IMG/VR virus record: IMGVR_UViG_3300046009_009315
Location: 20,643 to 84,642 of that record
Length of the DNA: 64,000 bases
From: a virus
Strand: one strand, 5' to 3'
Below the pieces are notes generated by a model. It saw only the letters and a list, made by a program, of their open reading frames with translations. It was not told where the DNA came from and ran no database searches. How positions within the stretch are numbered: position 1 is the stretch's first letter; each line of letters starts with the position of its first letter. This document shows, piece after piece, positions 20,737 to 28,305 of this stretch. The translations under genes and the position numbers were made by a program.

Positions 20737-20864
20737 ATCTTCTTTAGAATATCCTTAATATCCTTTTTTGAAAAGCCAAATTTAAGAATATTACCCAAGA
20801 CCGCAAAGAGATAATGCTTTTCTGATTTACTCAATTTATTGGTTTTCTTTTTAAATTTAGCCAT
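20733..20864 (-). CDS. Small basic protein (43 aa)
   Basis: Lysine-rich: AKFKKKTNKLSKSEKHYLF then GFSKKDIKDILKKI. Overlaps the next gene by 4 nt. Not recognised. Confidence 0.65.
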   Translation of the reverse strand: MAKFKKKTNKLSKSEKHYLFAVLGNILKFGFSKKDIKDILKKI

Positions 20865-20889
20865 TTTTAGCCTCGCCCAAGCCTAATAT

Positions 20890-21114
20890 CTAATCCTGTT
20901 CGCCTTCGTGCAAGGTTTCAGCTTCTTCTGCTACCTCACGCCTATAATCTTCAATTTCTGTGATAGTATCATCTGCTGGCATATATTCAAATAGCAAATC
21001 TACTAGATCGCTAACAGAGCTATGATAGTATAAGCTATAAATATACTCTTGCTCATCTTCGTTAAGAGTTTGCATATATTCTTTTAGATTTTTGAATTTT
21101 TTAGTTTTGGTCAT
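20890..21114 (-). CDS. Hypothetical acidic protein (74 aa)
   Basis: Acidic (DDTITEIEDYRREVAEEAET). GAGGAG precedes the ATG, which overlaps the previous stop. Not recognised. Confidence 0.72.
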   Translation of the reverse strand: MTKTKKFKNLKEYMQTLNEDEQEYIYSLYYHSSVSDLVDLLFEYMPADDTITEIEDYRREVAEEAETLHEGEQD

Positions 21115-21275
21115 TGGTTTATCTCCTCGTTATAGGGTATAGTATCTAGCAATTTTATTACTTGGTCAATCTCTTTTGCAAAACTTTCTGATGGGTGATG
21201 ATGGTAATAGTCTTTTAATGCTCTAAAAACTATATTAAATTGTTCTTCGTTAAGAGTTAAAGTTTTTGTTTTCAA
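21111..21275 (-). CDS. Hypothetical protein (54 aa, TTG start)
   Basis: TTG start inferred from frame and overlaps: the stop (ATGA) overlaps the next ATG. Content EEQFNIVFRALKDYYHHHP. No ribosome-binding site seen. Confidence 0.55.
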   Translation of the reverse strand: MKTKTLTLNEEQFNIVFRALKDYYHHHPSESFAKEIDQVIKLLDTIPYNEEINQ

Positions 21276-21280
21276 CTATG

Positions 21281-21532
21281 CTAATAGATATTTTCTACAA
21301 AATGTATAGCTTCTTCTCTAATATACCAATCCCAATTCTCTCCTACGACAACACAATAATGTTCAGAGTTTGGAACACCCGCAATCTTACCATAGAATTG
21401 AGTGTCTTGAAGCTGAAACATAACTTCCTTGCCGATATTTCTTTCCATTATCTCAATCTTTGCCTCATCATTGGTATGAGTATCAGCGGTTTGAGGGTAT
21501 TTCGCATCATAGTCTAAAGGGTTTGCGTTCAT
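21281..21532 (-). CDS. Hypothetical protein (83 aa)
   Basis: ATG overlaps the MazG stop. Middle part FQLQDTQFYGKIAGVPNSEH looks like a small beta barrel. Not recognised. Confidence 0.72.
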   Translation of the reverse strand: MNANPLDYDAKYPQTADTHTNDEAKIEIMERNIGKEVMFQLQDTQFYGKIAGVPNSEHYCVVVGENWDWYIREEAIHFVENIY

Positions 21533-21864
21533 CGGTTATCTCCACTTCCTTTTATTTTATCTCTTTTTAATCGGTCTGCAAGTTTATTTATATTAGAAAT
21601 CGCAACATCTTCAAGATTAACACCAAGTTCATCTGCCATAGTTGCACAATACCATAGAACATCTCCAAGTTCAGCATAGAGGTCTGCTTTATGGATTTCC
21701 TCTAACTTCCCTCCGTTATCTCTCATTATTTTCTTGACTTTGTTAGCAACTTCGCCAGCTTCACCAGCAAGTCCTAGTGCTGTATAATAAAGTCCTTGAT
21801 TTGGAAATACTCTTGGGTAGAAAGCAGTTCTACTAGCATTAGTCTGATAGTTATTGAAGGTCAT
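21529..21864 (-). CDS. MazG-like nucleotide pyrophosphohydrolase
   Basis: 111 aa with the MazG core: GLAGEAGEVANKVKKIMRD, then YAELGDVLWYCATMADELG, and a closing KRDKIKGSGDNR. The ExxE and ELGDxLWY residues bind the metals and the nucleotide. MazG enzymes hydrolyse (d)NTPs to (d)NMPs and may lower ppGpp. MazG-like MazZ also acts in 2-aminoadenine phages, relevant to the PurA-like gene at 45443. Overlaps neighbours on both sides. Confidence 0.9.
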   Translation of the reverse strand: MTFNNYQTNASRTAFYPRVFPNQGLYYTALGLAGEAGEVANKVKKIMRDNGGKLEEIHKADLYAELGDVLWYCATMADELGVNLEDVAISNINKLADRLKRDKIKGSGDNR

Positions 21865-22097
21865 TTCTTCTTCTTTTTCTTGTTCTTTTCAGCGATTTCT
21901 TCTGCAAGTTCTAATCCTTTAATTAGTGCATAATTAAATCCAATATTAATAAACTGGTCATCGGTAATAACTTGCTTTCCGAGATCAAGAAAGTAAGCTC
22001 TATTATGTTCGCTCATATCCACATCAACATCATAAACATTTTTCTTCTTAAACTTACCGATTTTAAGATAGTTAGAGTCTTTAATTTTTGTTTTCAT
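21861..22097 (-). CDS. Hypothetical protein (78 aa)
   Basis: Ends in a run of lysines. Body AYFLDLGKQVITDDQFINIG. Overlaps both neighbours; not recognised. Confidence 0.72.
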   Translation of the reverse strand: MKTKIKDSNYLKIGKFKKKNVYDVDVDMSEHNRAYFLDLGKQVITDDQFINIGFNYALIKGLELAEEIAEKNKKKKKK

Positions 22098-22275
22098 AGT
22101 TTTCCTCCTCTGTAAATGCTTCTACTCTATCTAAATGAAAACCGCATCCACGAAGAAAGTCTGTAAATCTCTCACAAATATCTTCAAGAACAAAGTCATT
22201 AGTTTCAAGAGTATTATTGATCTCTTTACCATTTGCATCTTTAAATGTATGCGAAAATGTAAATTTTTGGTTCAC
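22081..22275 (-). CDS. Hypothetical protein (64 aa)
   Basis: Pattern SHTFKDANGKEINNTLET then DFLRGCGFHLDRVE, a small alpha/beta protein of a kind seen in phages. Function unknown. Confidence 0.72.
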   Translation of the reverse strand: MNQKFTFSHTFKDANGKEINNTLETNDFVLEDICERFTDFLRGCGFHLDRVEAFTEEENYENKN

Positions 22276-22457
22276 ACTTTTATCTTCCTCTGTTTTCCAT
22301 CTTTTGTCAATAGTAATTTGCTACGCATCTTTTCAAATTTTTTAATTATGATAGGATTGTCTACATTTCTTAATGCCATATCAATAGCATAAATCAATGA
22401 TATTTTATCATCAGAACCTAACTGATGAAGTTCTGGGGTAATTCGCCAATTACTCAT
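22272..22457 (-). CDS. Hypothetical protein (61 aa)
   Basis: Helical, basic C-terminus. Overlaps both neighbours by 4 nt. Not recognised. Confidence 0.7.
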   Translation of the reverse strand: MSNWRITPELHQLGSDDKISLIYAIDMALRNVDNPIIIKKFEKMRSKLLLTKDGKQRKIKV

Positions 22458-22642
22458 TCAGAATTACCTTTAGTCTTAAAAGAAAAGATTTTGCTAGTCC
22501 AATCAAAGTTTTTGGCTGGATAACCTTTGATATTTAATTTTGGAAGTGGCTTTTGCATCAAAGCGAGAGTTTGATCGAGTTTATCCTCGATACGCTTTAG
22601 TGCTTCATTTATTTCAATTAATTCTTGTTTTGATAGTGCCAT
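22454..22642 (-). CDS. Hypothetical coiled-coil protein (62 aa)
   Basis: MALSKQELIEINEALKRIED shares its first half with the 23489 product (MALSKEELKE). Short coiled coil then a basic tail. Confidence 0.7.
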   Translation of the reverse strand: MALSKQELIEINEALKRIEDKLDQTLALMQKPLPKLNIKGYPAKNFDWTSKIFSFKTKGNSE

Positions 22643-22643
22643 A

Positions 22644-22880
22644 TTAAAATTCCTTTCTAAAAACTTTTACATTAGCATTAGGGTCGTCTTGACCATTATC
22701 CATCATATTATATTTACTATTATAAAAACTTTGGTTATCTTCTTCCATACCAACAGGAAACCAACCTTCTTTTTCTTGGACTTTATCTACGCTCGCACAT
22801 CCAATAAAAAAGAATGTAAGAAGAATCCAAGCAATTACCACCATAACAAAAGCAACTGCTCTACGAAGATTAAACATCAT
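22644..22880 (-). CDS. Predicted lipoprotein (78 aa)
   Basis: Basic N-terminus, hydrophobic core VAFVMVVIAWILLTFFFIG and lipobox FIGCAS with Cys near residue 28. Mature part acidic and Asn/Asp-rich. Would be an outer-membrane or periplasmic lipoprotein, possibly in lysis or superinfection control. Confidence 0.75.
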   Translation of the reverse strand: MMFNLRRAVAFVMVVIAWILLTFFFIGCASVDKVQEKEGWFPVGMEEDNQSFYNSKYNMMDNGQDDPNANVKVFRKEF

Positions 22881-23016
22881 CTCTTAATCCAATCGTTTGA
22901 CGAATTACTTTGTTCTCTTTTGCTTCGATAATTTCTGCAACACTTAACCTTGCTTCTTGACAAGGAGAAAAATTACAAAACCAAGCTATGAAGAATATAT
23001 CTATTGGCGACCACAT
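22870..23016 (-). CDS. Hypothetical protein (48 aa)
   Basis: MWSPIDIFFIAWFCNFSPCQ, a hydrophobic N-terminus, then helical. Upstream TTGCAA, about 15 nt, TATAAA. Overlaps the lipoprotein gene. Confidence 0.65.
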   Translation of the reverse strand: MWSPIDIFFIAWFCNFSPCQEARLSVAEIIEAKENKVIRQTIGLRDDV

Positions 23017-23067
23017 ATTTTTATTTTATATTAGTTTTATACTTGTTGCAAGTCTTTTGAAAAAATA

Positions 23068-23101
23068 AATAGGGCATCGGGGATTAGCCCAATGCCCTAT
23101 T
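23068..23101 (-). terminator. Terminator of the 23107 gene
   Basis: AATAGGGCAT/ATGCCCTATT, 10-bp stem, followed on the minus strand by TTATTTTTTC. Confidence 0.8.
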
Positions 23102-23106
23102 ATTAA

Positions 23107-23268
23107 TTACTTGGTCGAGACAGAAACTACTTGACCACCAGTTTTGTTAGCGAAACGCTTACTGGCGATCTTTGCACCACGAAGGGTAGGGTAGCTCTTT
23201 GGAGCCACAACTACTTGTCCGTTGGTAGCTTTTACTGACCAAGTGTATTGGTTTTGAGTTGTATTCAT
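23107..23268 (-). CDS. Small basic protein (53 aa)
   Basis: YTWSVKATNGQVVVAPKSYP, then LRGAKIASKRFANKTGG. The strand-turn-strand-helix pattern with an NGQ turn is similar to YegP/DUF1508 repeats; this is a loose comparison. Own promoter (TTGACA) and strong terminator. Confidence 0.75.
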   Translation of the reverse strand: MNTTQNQYTWSVKATNGQVVVAPKSYPTLRGAKIASKRFANKTGGQVVSVSTK

Positions 23269-23309
23269 ATTGTTATATTAATATATATTTGAGATAATGT
23301 CAATATATA

Positions 23310-23489
23310 TTATTGATTTTTCTTAAATTTTTCCATATCGCCTTGGTCATCAGCATCTTCTCTGTTGAAGATAGGCTTTTTGGATTTAAATTTAATTTTT
23401 TTAGTATTTCCCCAAGGATTCATACCGCTATTTTTAATAGTAGATGCAATCTTGCGGACTTCTTTTAGTTCTTCTTTTGATAGTGCCAT
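23310..23489 (-). CDS. Small basic protein (59 aa)
   Basis: Starts MALSKEELKEVRKIA, like 22642. Contains MNPWGNTKKIKFKSKK. TTGATC lies upstream. Not recognised. Confidence 0.7.
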   Translation of the reverse strand: MALSKEELKEVRKIASTIKNSGMNPWGNTKKIKFKSKKPIFNREDADDQGDMEKFKKNQ

Positions 23490-23518
23490 AGTTAGTATAT
23501 ACTAACTGAATTTAAAAT

Positions 23519-23581
23519 TTAGATCAAGTTATTTTTACAATTACAAGCAGAACAGCCACAACCTAATTTAATACCCAACAA
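23519..23581 (-). CDS. Possible Cys-rich micropeptide (20 aa, TTG start)
   Basis: MLGIKLGCGCSACNCKNNLI: four cysteines in nine residues. TTG start, no clear ribosome-binding site. May be a metal-binding peptide or chance. Confidence 0.3.
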   Translation of the reverse strand: MLGIKLGCGCSACNCKNNLI

Positions 23582-23585
23582 CCAC

Positions 23586-23795
23586 TTAAACGCTTTTTTT
23601 AGCCTTTTTAGCACTTTTCTTTTTGGCTTTCTTTTTCTTTGGTTTAACTTCAATTTCTTCTACTTCTTCTATGTTATCCCATTGAGCATCAATCTCTTTT
23701 AATTCTTTTGATAGTTTAATCTTATCTTGGATTGCCCAAACTGCATCTTCAATTTTCCACTTAACTGAATCAAAAATATTTAATAGCCAGTTCAT
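23586..23795 (-). CDS. Lysine-rich protein (69 aa)
   Basis: N-terminal helix LLNIFDSVKWKIEDAVWAIQ, then an acidic stretch and a C-terminus of KKKK/AKK repeats like histone tails. Possible DNA or RNA binding. Overlaps the upstream stop. Confidence 0.72.
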   Translation of the reverse strand: MNWLLNIFDSVKWKIEDAVWAIQDKIKLSKELKEIDAQWDNIEEVEEIEVKPKKKKAKKKSAKKAKKSV

Positions 23796-23857
23796 ACGAA
23801 CCTAACTCCAAAAATACTACCGAGGATAAAACAAGCGGAAATAATTAAAAGTTCCAT
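23792..23857 (-). CDS. Membrane micropeptide (21 aa)
   Basis: MELLIISACFILGSIFGVRF: one transmembrane segment; stop overlaps the next ATG. Confidence 0.5.
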   Translation of the reverse strand: MELLIISACFILGSIFGVRFV

Positions 23858-23879
23858 ATATTCTTACTTTTTATTACAC

Positions 23880-24083
23880 CTAATTTTTAACCTTTTCCTT
23901 GGATTTTTTATTATACTCTAGAACATCATCTAGATATTTGTTAATCATATTTTTAATAGTGCGTTCTTTTTCGTGATCTTTATGAAAATAAGTTTTATCT
24001 AATTTTAATAGCTCATCTCGCCAATGATTTAAACTAGCGATATGCTCTGAAAGGAATTGGATTTTAATTTTCTTTGGTGGCAT
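23880..24083 (-). CDS. Hypothetical helical protein (67 aa)
   Basis: Basic helices (HWRDELLKLDKTYFHKDHEK). Overlaps the end of 24064. Not recognised. Confidence 0.7.
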   Translation of the reverse strand: MPPKKIKIQFLSEHIASLNHWRDELLKLDKTYFHKDHEKERTIKNMINKYLDDVLEYNKKSKEKVKN

Positions 24084-24447
24084 TTTTTACCTCTCTTTTC
24101 CATATCTTAACAATATTTTCTGTATCTGCAACATCATAATATTTATTACTTCTTAAAAGATAAAATGTTTTTTCTGAGGATTCTATCTTATCAGATATTT
24201 TCCTAAATCCTTTCTTTAATTCTTCTTTATCTCTGTAATAATAACTCTGCATATAAGGATTTTTGCTTTTATCGGTCATTATACTTTGAGTTAAAAGATA
24301 GCCATTATGTTCATCTTTTTGACATAAAAGAACATTTTTATATTTTTCTTTAGAGTAAATATCAGAAAATTCTTTTGATAAATTTAAATGAAAAACACAA
24401 TTATGATAATATACGCCAAAGAAACTGACGCTATCATCAATAATCAT
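24064..24447 (-). CDS. Hypothetical protein (127 aa)
   Basis: Soluble, mixed alpha/beta, no recognisable motif. Follows the 3D-domain gene by 3 nt. Confidence 0.7.
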   Translation of the reverse strand: MIIDDSVSFFGVYYHNCVFHLNLSKEFSDIYSKEKYKNVLLCQKDEHNGYLLTQSIMTDKSKNPYMQSYYYRDKEELKKGFRKISDKIESSEKTFYLLRSNKYYDVADTENIVKIWKREVKNATKEN

Positions 24448-24450
24448 ATA

Positions 24451-24930
24451 CTATATTCTATCAAAAACTTTTACTTTTACAATCTTTGGATGAGTATTTG
24501 CGAACCTTATAGCATCTTTTTTATTCAAAAAGAAAATATCAATAACAGGATATTTACCACCACTAGCCTTCTTATTAATAACTGCTGTTCCAGTATCGTG
24601 AGCATATCTAAATCCAAGATTAGGTATATAAACTCTACTAAAATAAGGTATAACTTTTGGGTCTACGGCAACTGAAATATTAGGTTTAAGTCTAACACCA
24701 GTAGAGCTTTGGCGTTTTGCACTCCAACTATCAGTATCGCCACCTTTTGCCCAATAAGCTGTTAATCGAACCTTAATCTCTTTTTTAGGAATATTAGCCT
24801 TTACAAAGCGTTCAGTCTTAACGCATCTTTGAATTACTTGATCGCCAGAAAAAGATGGAGCCTTAATTTCGTTGCGGAATAATCCCAACGAAACAACGCT
24901 AATCAGTATTAATCTGCATAGTATTTGCAT
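24451..24930 (-). CDS. 3D-domain protein (RlpA-like barrel), probably secreted
   Basis: 159 aa. Hydrophobic N-terminus of a signal peptide, then a double-psi barrel with the 3D motif: VRLTAYWA, ISVAVDPKVIP, RYAHDTGTAV and VIDIFF supply the three aspartates. Such domains cut or bind peptidoglycan; a lysis or wall-remodelling role is likely. TTGACA promoter with a 20-nt leader and AGGAGG, an exception to the leaderless rule. Confidence 0.8.
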   Translation of the reverse strand: MQILCRLILISVVSLGLFRNEIKAPSFSGDQVIQRCVKTERFVKANIPKKEIKVRLTAYWAKGGDTDSWSAKRQSSTGVRLKPNISVAVDPKVIPYFSRVYIPNLGFRYAHDTGTAVINKKASGGKYPVIDIFFLNKKDAIRFANTHPKIVKVKVFDRI

Positions 24931-24950
24931 AACTTGTCCTCCTAGAATTA

Positions 24951-24979
24951 AATTTAATTTAAATTGGGAAAAATGTCAA
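24951..24979 (-). promoter_or_regulatory. Early promoter for the 3D-domain gene
   Basis: TTGACA, 17 nt, TAAATT, followed by a leader with AGGAGG before the ATG. Confidence 0.7.
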
Positions 24980-25099
24980 GCCAGATTAACTTCTTCTGGC
25001 GACTACGAAACTCCTATTATAATTATTAGACTTCATAACAAAATAGATTACACCCATAACTCGGTATTTCTACCAAATTAAGGGTGAATCGTATGATAC

Positions 25100-25276
25100 T
25101 TATTTCGTGACGAGGACTGAATTACGGAGCTTGCTGGTCAATCTACGCTTATCGAATGATCTCCAATGACGAGCGTGTTGATTAACCTTGTCAAGAACCT
25201 TTGTCTCGCTGATGGTAAATGTGCCATCAGTATTATCAGTCATCTTAACGAAGTATGTTTTGGGTCTAATTGCCAT
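25100..25276 (-). CDS. Small basic protein (58 aa)
   Basis: MAIRPKTYFVKMTDNTDGTF, with basic C-terminus FDKRRLTSKLRNSV. TTGACA, 17 nt, TAATAT upstream, inside the end of the deaminase gene. Not recognised. Confidence 0.72.
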   Translation of the reverse strand: MAIRPKTYFVKMTDNTDGTFTISETKVLDKVNQHARHWRSFDKRRLTSKLRNSVLVTK

Positions 25277-25298
25277 AATTATTAATATTAATTGATAT

Positions 25299-25712
25299 TT
25301 AACTATTTGTCAAATTTAATTTATCGAATTTGCCTTGAACATTACTAAAATATACATTCTTGAAATTTAATTGCTTAATCATATCACAGCATCCATTACA
25401 AGGAGCAGAAAAATCTAGCATATTATTTCTATTAATCCTTGTATTTACGAGAGTTAATTTAGAGCAATCTTCTTCGCCAAGTCTAATAACTGCACTTAAT
25501 TCACTATGAGTTCCAACAATATTTGAAATCTTTTCGTTATTTTTATTAACATAATTGTATTTAAGATTAAGAGGATGAGTTTTCGGGGAGTTTAATCCAA
25601 TACTTATAATACGATTTCTGTCCAGAATAAAACTAAAATGTCTACAACGAAGATCAGCGTTATGCTTATTGATTAGAGCATAACTAACCTCAATAATTTT
25701 GTTAAAGTTCAC
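25299..25712 (-). CDS. Cytidine/deoxycytidylate deaminase-like protein
   Basis: 137 aa. GTHSELSAVIRL gives the Hx E zinc/catalytic site (HSE, where HAE is usual), and APCNGCCDMIKQLNFKNVYF the PCxxC zinc site. Family members convert cytosine nucleotides to uracil ones. Distinct from the dCMP deaminase at 48784. Substrate uncertain. Confidence 0.8.
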   Translation of the reverse strand: MNFNKIIEVSYALINKHNADLRCRHFSFILDRNRIISIGLNSPKTHPLNLKYNYVNKNNEKISNIVGTHSELSAVIRLGEEDCSKLTLVNTRINRNNMLDFSAPCNGCCDMIKQLNFKNVYFSNVQGKFDKLNLTNS

Positions 25713-25732
25713 GATCTAAATTTAATTTAAAT

Positions 25733-25831
25733 TTAAAATTTACGCAAGTCTAAATAAAATAAATAACAAATTCCAGCTATAATTGTATTAATTATAATAC
25801 CTAAAGTCACACCTATAACAATATCTACCAT
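25733..25831 (-). CDS. Membrane micropeptide (32 aa)
   Basis: DIVIGVTLGIIINTIIAGI then YLFYLDLRKF. One transmembrane segment. Confidence 0.5.
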   Translation of the reverse strand: MVDIVIGVTLGIIINTIIAGICYLFYLDLRKF

Positions 25832-25849
25832 TCATATATACTATATGAA

Positions 25850-26176
25850 TTAATCTTTTTTATCTAAATCTTTATATTGATTTTCTACTTCGTTTGCTTC
25901 TTTATCTAGTTGATCTTGAAAGTCTTTTAAATAATCATCAATTTTATCTAAATCTGGATTCTTTGGGGTATAGATATTACTTATATAATTATTATTACTA
26001 TTCCCAAAAAGTATGCGAATAATAGTATAGCCACCAAGGATTTGAAGGAACGAAAAACGCAAATCATAAAATGGAGCAAAAAGAAAATTCCAAATAAGCC
26101 AAATAACACCACTATAAACAAATCCAAAGAAAAGATAGGTGGTAGCTAAATTAAACCAGTCTACTTTATATTTCAT
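25850..26176 (-). CDS. Membrane protein (108 aa)
   Basis: Two hydrophobic segments (YLFFGFVYSGVIWLIWNFLF and LQILGGYTIIRILFG), then an acidic helical tail. ATG overlaps the end of 26177. Not recognised. Confidence 0.75.
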   Translation of the reverse strand: MKYKVDWFNLATTYLFFGFVYSGVIWLIWNFLFAPFYDLRFSFLQILGGYTIIRILFGNSNNNYISNIYTPKNPDLDKIDDYLKDFQDQLDKEANEVENQYKDLDKKD

Positions 26177-26470
26177 TTAAAGTGTATGGATGAACATTGG
26201 GGTAAATTCGCCAACATAAGAGCCACGAACATTAAACTCAAAGTAATCAATAGCATCAGTTTCGGGGTCATCTTGATCGCTGAATTGTTCTGCGAGAATA
26301 TCCAAGCATTTCTCAATAGAATATACTGCAACAGGATTACCATTTTCATTTTCGCCAACGCCGATAAAAGCCTCATCAAATCCATCCGCAAGAAGAATCT
26401 TGTCAGTATAATCGGGGAAAGATGTTTCAATAAAGTCTGTGATATTTTTCTTATGTTTGCTTAATTTCAT
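26177..26470 (-). CDS. Conserved phage hypothetical protein (97 aa)
   Basis: Start at MKLSKHKK (26470). Blocks DGFDEAFIGVGENENGNPVA and YFEFNVRGSYVGEFTP recur in many phage genomes, function unknown. A T4-late-like TATAAATA lies about 25 nt upstream. Confidence 0.82.
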   Translation of the reverse strand: MKLSKHKKNITDFIETSFPDYTDKILLADGFDEAFIGVGENENGNPVAVYSIEKCLDILAEQFSDQDDPETDAIDYFEFNVRGSYVGEFTPMFIHTL

Positions 26471-26496
26471 AATTGCTAATGTATATGGTGTCCTCT

Positions 26497-26504
26497 TAAC
26501 CTTA
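26497..26504 (-). promoter_or_regulatory. T4-late-like TATAAATA box
   Basis: TATAAATA on the minus strand upstream of the 26470 gene; matches the T4 late consensus exactly. Position approximate to a few bases. Confidence 0.4.
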
Positions 26505-26541
26505 TTTATACTCACATTTTAATTTACACGCAAGCATTTTT

Positions 26542-27186
26542 TTAAAAACTATAATTAAAATCATTTAAATAATATTCAAAGTGTTTTTCTACTAATTTTT
26601 TAGTTTTTTTATTATAGCACAATCTATAATCAAAATTTTTTGGTCTATTGCTACTTTTATATTTTTGTAATTTTCTAGTTGATTCTGGTAAATTTATTTT
26701 TTTCCTTATCCTTTCTAAATCATTTATTAAATTTTCAAATCTAATAAAATCATTTAGAATTATTTGATTATTAATATATAAAATATCTTTTGTTTTTTTA
26801 GCAAAAACATCTATCATTGTTTCAATATATTCTTCAAAATAATCTCTTTTTCTATTTGAATAGAAATTATAACTCCAGAAATATGAACTTACGACCATAT
26901 CAAATGGATTTCTTACTACGGAAAACTTAAAATAATCATCAAATTTTTTTCCTATATTTTCTTTTAAACTATAAGCTGGAATATGATCGTAAAATGTCGG
27001 GAGTTGAACTGGTTGTATAGATTCTCTCCTAAATCCTATAATGTAGTCTTTAGCTACTATTTCTTTTGAAAAATGAGTTTCTTTTAAAGAAGGCTTACAA
27101 TATTGTTCAAAAAATATTTCTACGGAGGTTCCAGCGGTTTTATAAGATTTTAAAAAAATAAACTTATATTTATCCGTTAATAACAT
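26542..27186 (-). CDS. Sulfotransferase family protein
   Basis: 214 aa. FIFLKSYKTAGTSVEIF near residue 9 is the 5'-phosphosulfate loop, and SVVRNPFDMVVSSYFW near residue 90 is the 3'-phosphate-binding motif of PAPS-dependent sulfotransferases. It could sulfate glycans or lipids on the host surface or virion. An auxiliary metabolic gene rarely found in phages. Confidence 0.82.
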   Translation of the reverse strand: MLLTDKYKFIFLKSYKTAGTSVEIFFEQYCKPSLKETHFSKEIVAKDYIIGFRRESIQPVQLPTFYDHIPAYSLKENIGKKFDDYFKFSVVRNPFDMVVSSYFWSYNFYSNRKRDYFEEYIETMIDVFAKKTKDILYINNQIILNDFIRFENLINDLERIRKKINLPESTRKLQKYKSSNRPKNFDYRLCYNKKTKKLVEKHFEYYLNDFNYSF

Positions 27187-27198
27187 ACAGCAATCCTT

Positions 27199-27495
27199 TT
27201 AATTAATCCAAATTCTATTGACGATCTCCTCTGATTTTTTATTCGATACTTTTGACAGACAAAATAGAAACTTACTGATATTCAAGCAAATAGAACCAAA
27301 AGCCGATAAGAATATATAATAAAAAAAAAGTAAAATAAGCGAAACATCTGCTAAAACCTCTGCGGTCAAAGGTTTTGCAAAGTTAAATAAACCTTTAATA
27401 CTTTTCAATAGTTCTGATGCAACATAACTAAATGTCATCAACCCTACAAAAATAAACCCAAAAAAGGTATTAATAAAATCTGAAATGAATCTCAT
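27199..27495 (-). CDS. Membrane protein (98 aa)
   Basis: Two transmembrane segments (FFGFIFVGLMTFSYVAS and EVLADVSLILLFFYYIFLSA). ATG overlaps the end of 27492. Not recognised. Confidence 0.72.
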   Translation of the reverse strand: MRFISDFINTFFGFIFVGLMTFSYVASELLKSIKGLFNFAKPLTAEVLADVSLILLFFYYIFLSAFGSICLNISKFLFCLSKVSNKKSEEIVNRIWIN

Positions 27496-27674
27496 CTTTT
27501 AAAATGCTTTTTGAGTTTTTTTACAAGTCCTTCTACTTTATCTAGTTCTTTCCAATTTACGCCAGCAATATGCTTGTGATTTTCTTCGTGCCATTTGATT
27601 AAACCTTTTATATCATCTTCGAGTTCAACCAAATCTTTATTTAAGTGTGATACTAATGTCTTTGCGTTTTCCAT
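27492..27674 (-). CDS. Hypothetical helical protein (60 aa)
   Basis: Charged helices: LVELEDDIKGLIKWHEENHK, basic C-terminus KLKKHFKR. Confidence 0.7.
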   Translation of the reverse strand: MENAKTLVSHLNKDLVELEDDIKGLIKWHEENHKHIAGVNWKELDKVEGLVKKLKKHFKR

Positions 27675-27678
27675 AAAT

Positions 27679-27846
27679 TTATCCTAAAAACTTTTTTAAA
27701 TATTCAACCATTTCTTCTTCTTGTTCTACAATATATTTAAATTTAACATAAAATTCGTGAAGTTTATTTGTTGGCATTTCTTCTCTAGATTCATACCAAG
27801 CTATAAATTCCTTCATAGTGCGAAGTGCCTTGACTCGTTCTTCCAT
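27679..27846 (-). CDS. Hypothetical helical protein (55 aa)
   Basis: RVKALRTMKEFIAWYESREE, highly charged. 4 nt before the next gene's ATG. Not recognised. Confidence 0.68.
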   Translation of the reverse strand: MEERVKALRTMKEFIAWYESREEMPTNKLHEFYVKFKYIVEQEEEMVEYLKKFLG

Positions 27847-27867
27847 ACAATAGATAATATAAGAAGT

Positions 27868-28077
27868 TTATTTTTTCTTCAACTTTAATTTTGCGTGATC
27901 TGCGAATAACTTTGGGTCGTCTTTATAAAGTTTTTCAAGACAATCTTTTGTAAATTCTCTTAAAGATTTTTCGTCCTTTATAGCATCAACAATCTTTTTA
28001 GACATAACAGAAAAAGTCTTTTCTTCTTTTTCTATTTCTTTTACTATTCTTGGTTTTTCTACTTTTTTCCTTGCCAT
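27868..28077 (-). CDS. Small basic protein (69 aa)
   Basis: ARKKVEKPRIVKEIEKEEK, C-terminus KLKLKKK. Carries the late-type box TGTAATTAG 4 nt before the ATG, so it may be expressed late within the early cluster. Confidence 0.72.
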   Translation of the reverse strand: MARKKVEKPRIVKEIEKEEKTFSVMSKKIVDAIKDEKSLREFTKDCLEKLYKDDPKLFADHAKLKLKKK

Positions 28078-28081
28078 ACTT

Positions 28082-28090
28082 CTAATTACA
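28082..28090 (-). promoter_or_regulatory. Late-type promoter box for 28077
   Basis: TGTAATTAG preceded by TG, 4 nt before the ATG. Confidence 0.55.
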
Positions 28091-28092
28091 CA

Positions 28093-28305
28093 TTAGAAAT
28101 TAAATTCAAACTGCTCTGCGATATATTTTGAATTAGTCTCATACTTTTCAGCGTATCTTTGACATAGTTCATAATCCGAAAGATGAACATAAAATTCCAT
28201 AACACGATCTACAAGAGTCTTGTTATCTTCTTGGAGATATGCTTTCTTTAGGTTTGCAAGAATCATATCTCTGGGATTGGTATGTTTAATTACTCCATTA
28301 ATCAT
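28093..28305 (-). CDS. Hypothetical protein (70 aa)
   Basis: Helical: LANLKKAYLQEDNKTLVDRV. Overlaps the previous gene by 8 nt. Not recognised. Confidence 0.7.
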   Translation of the reverse strand: MINGVIKHTNPRDMILANLKKAYLQEDNKTLVDRVMEFYVHLSDYELCQRYAEKYETNSKYIAEQFEFNF

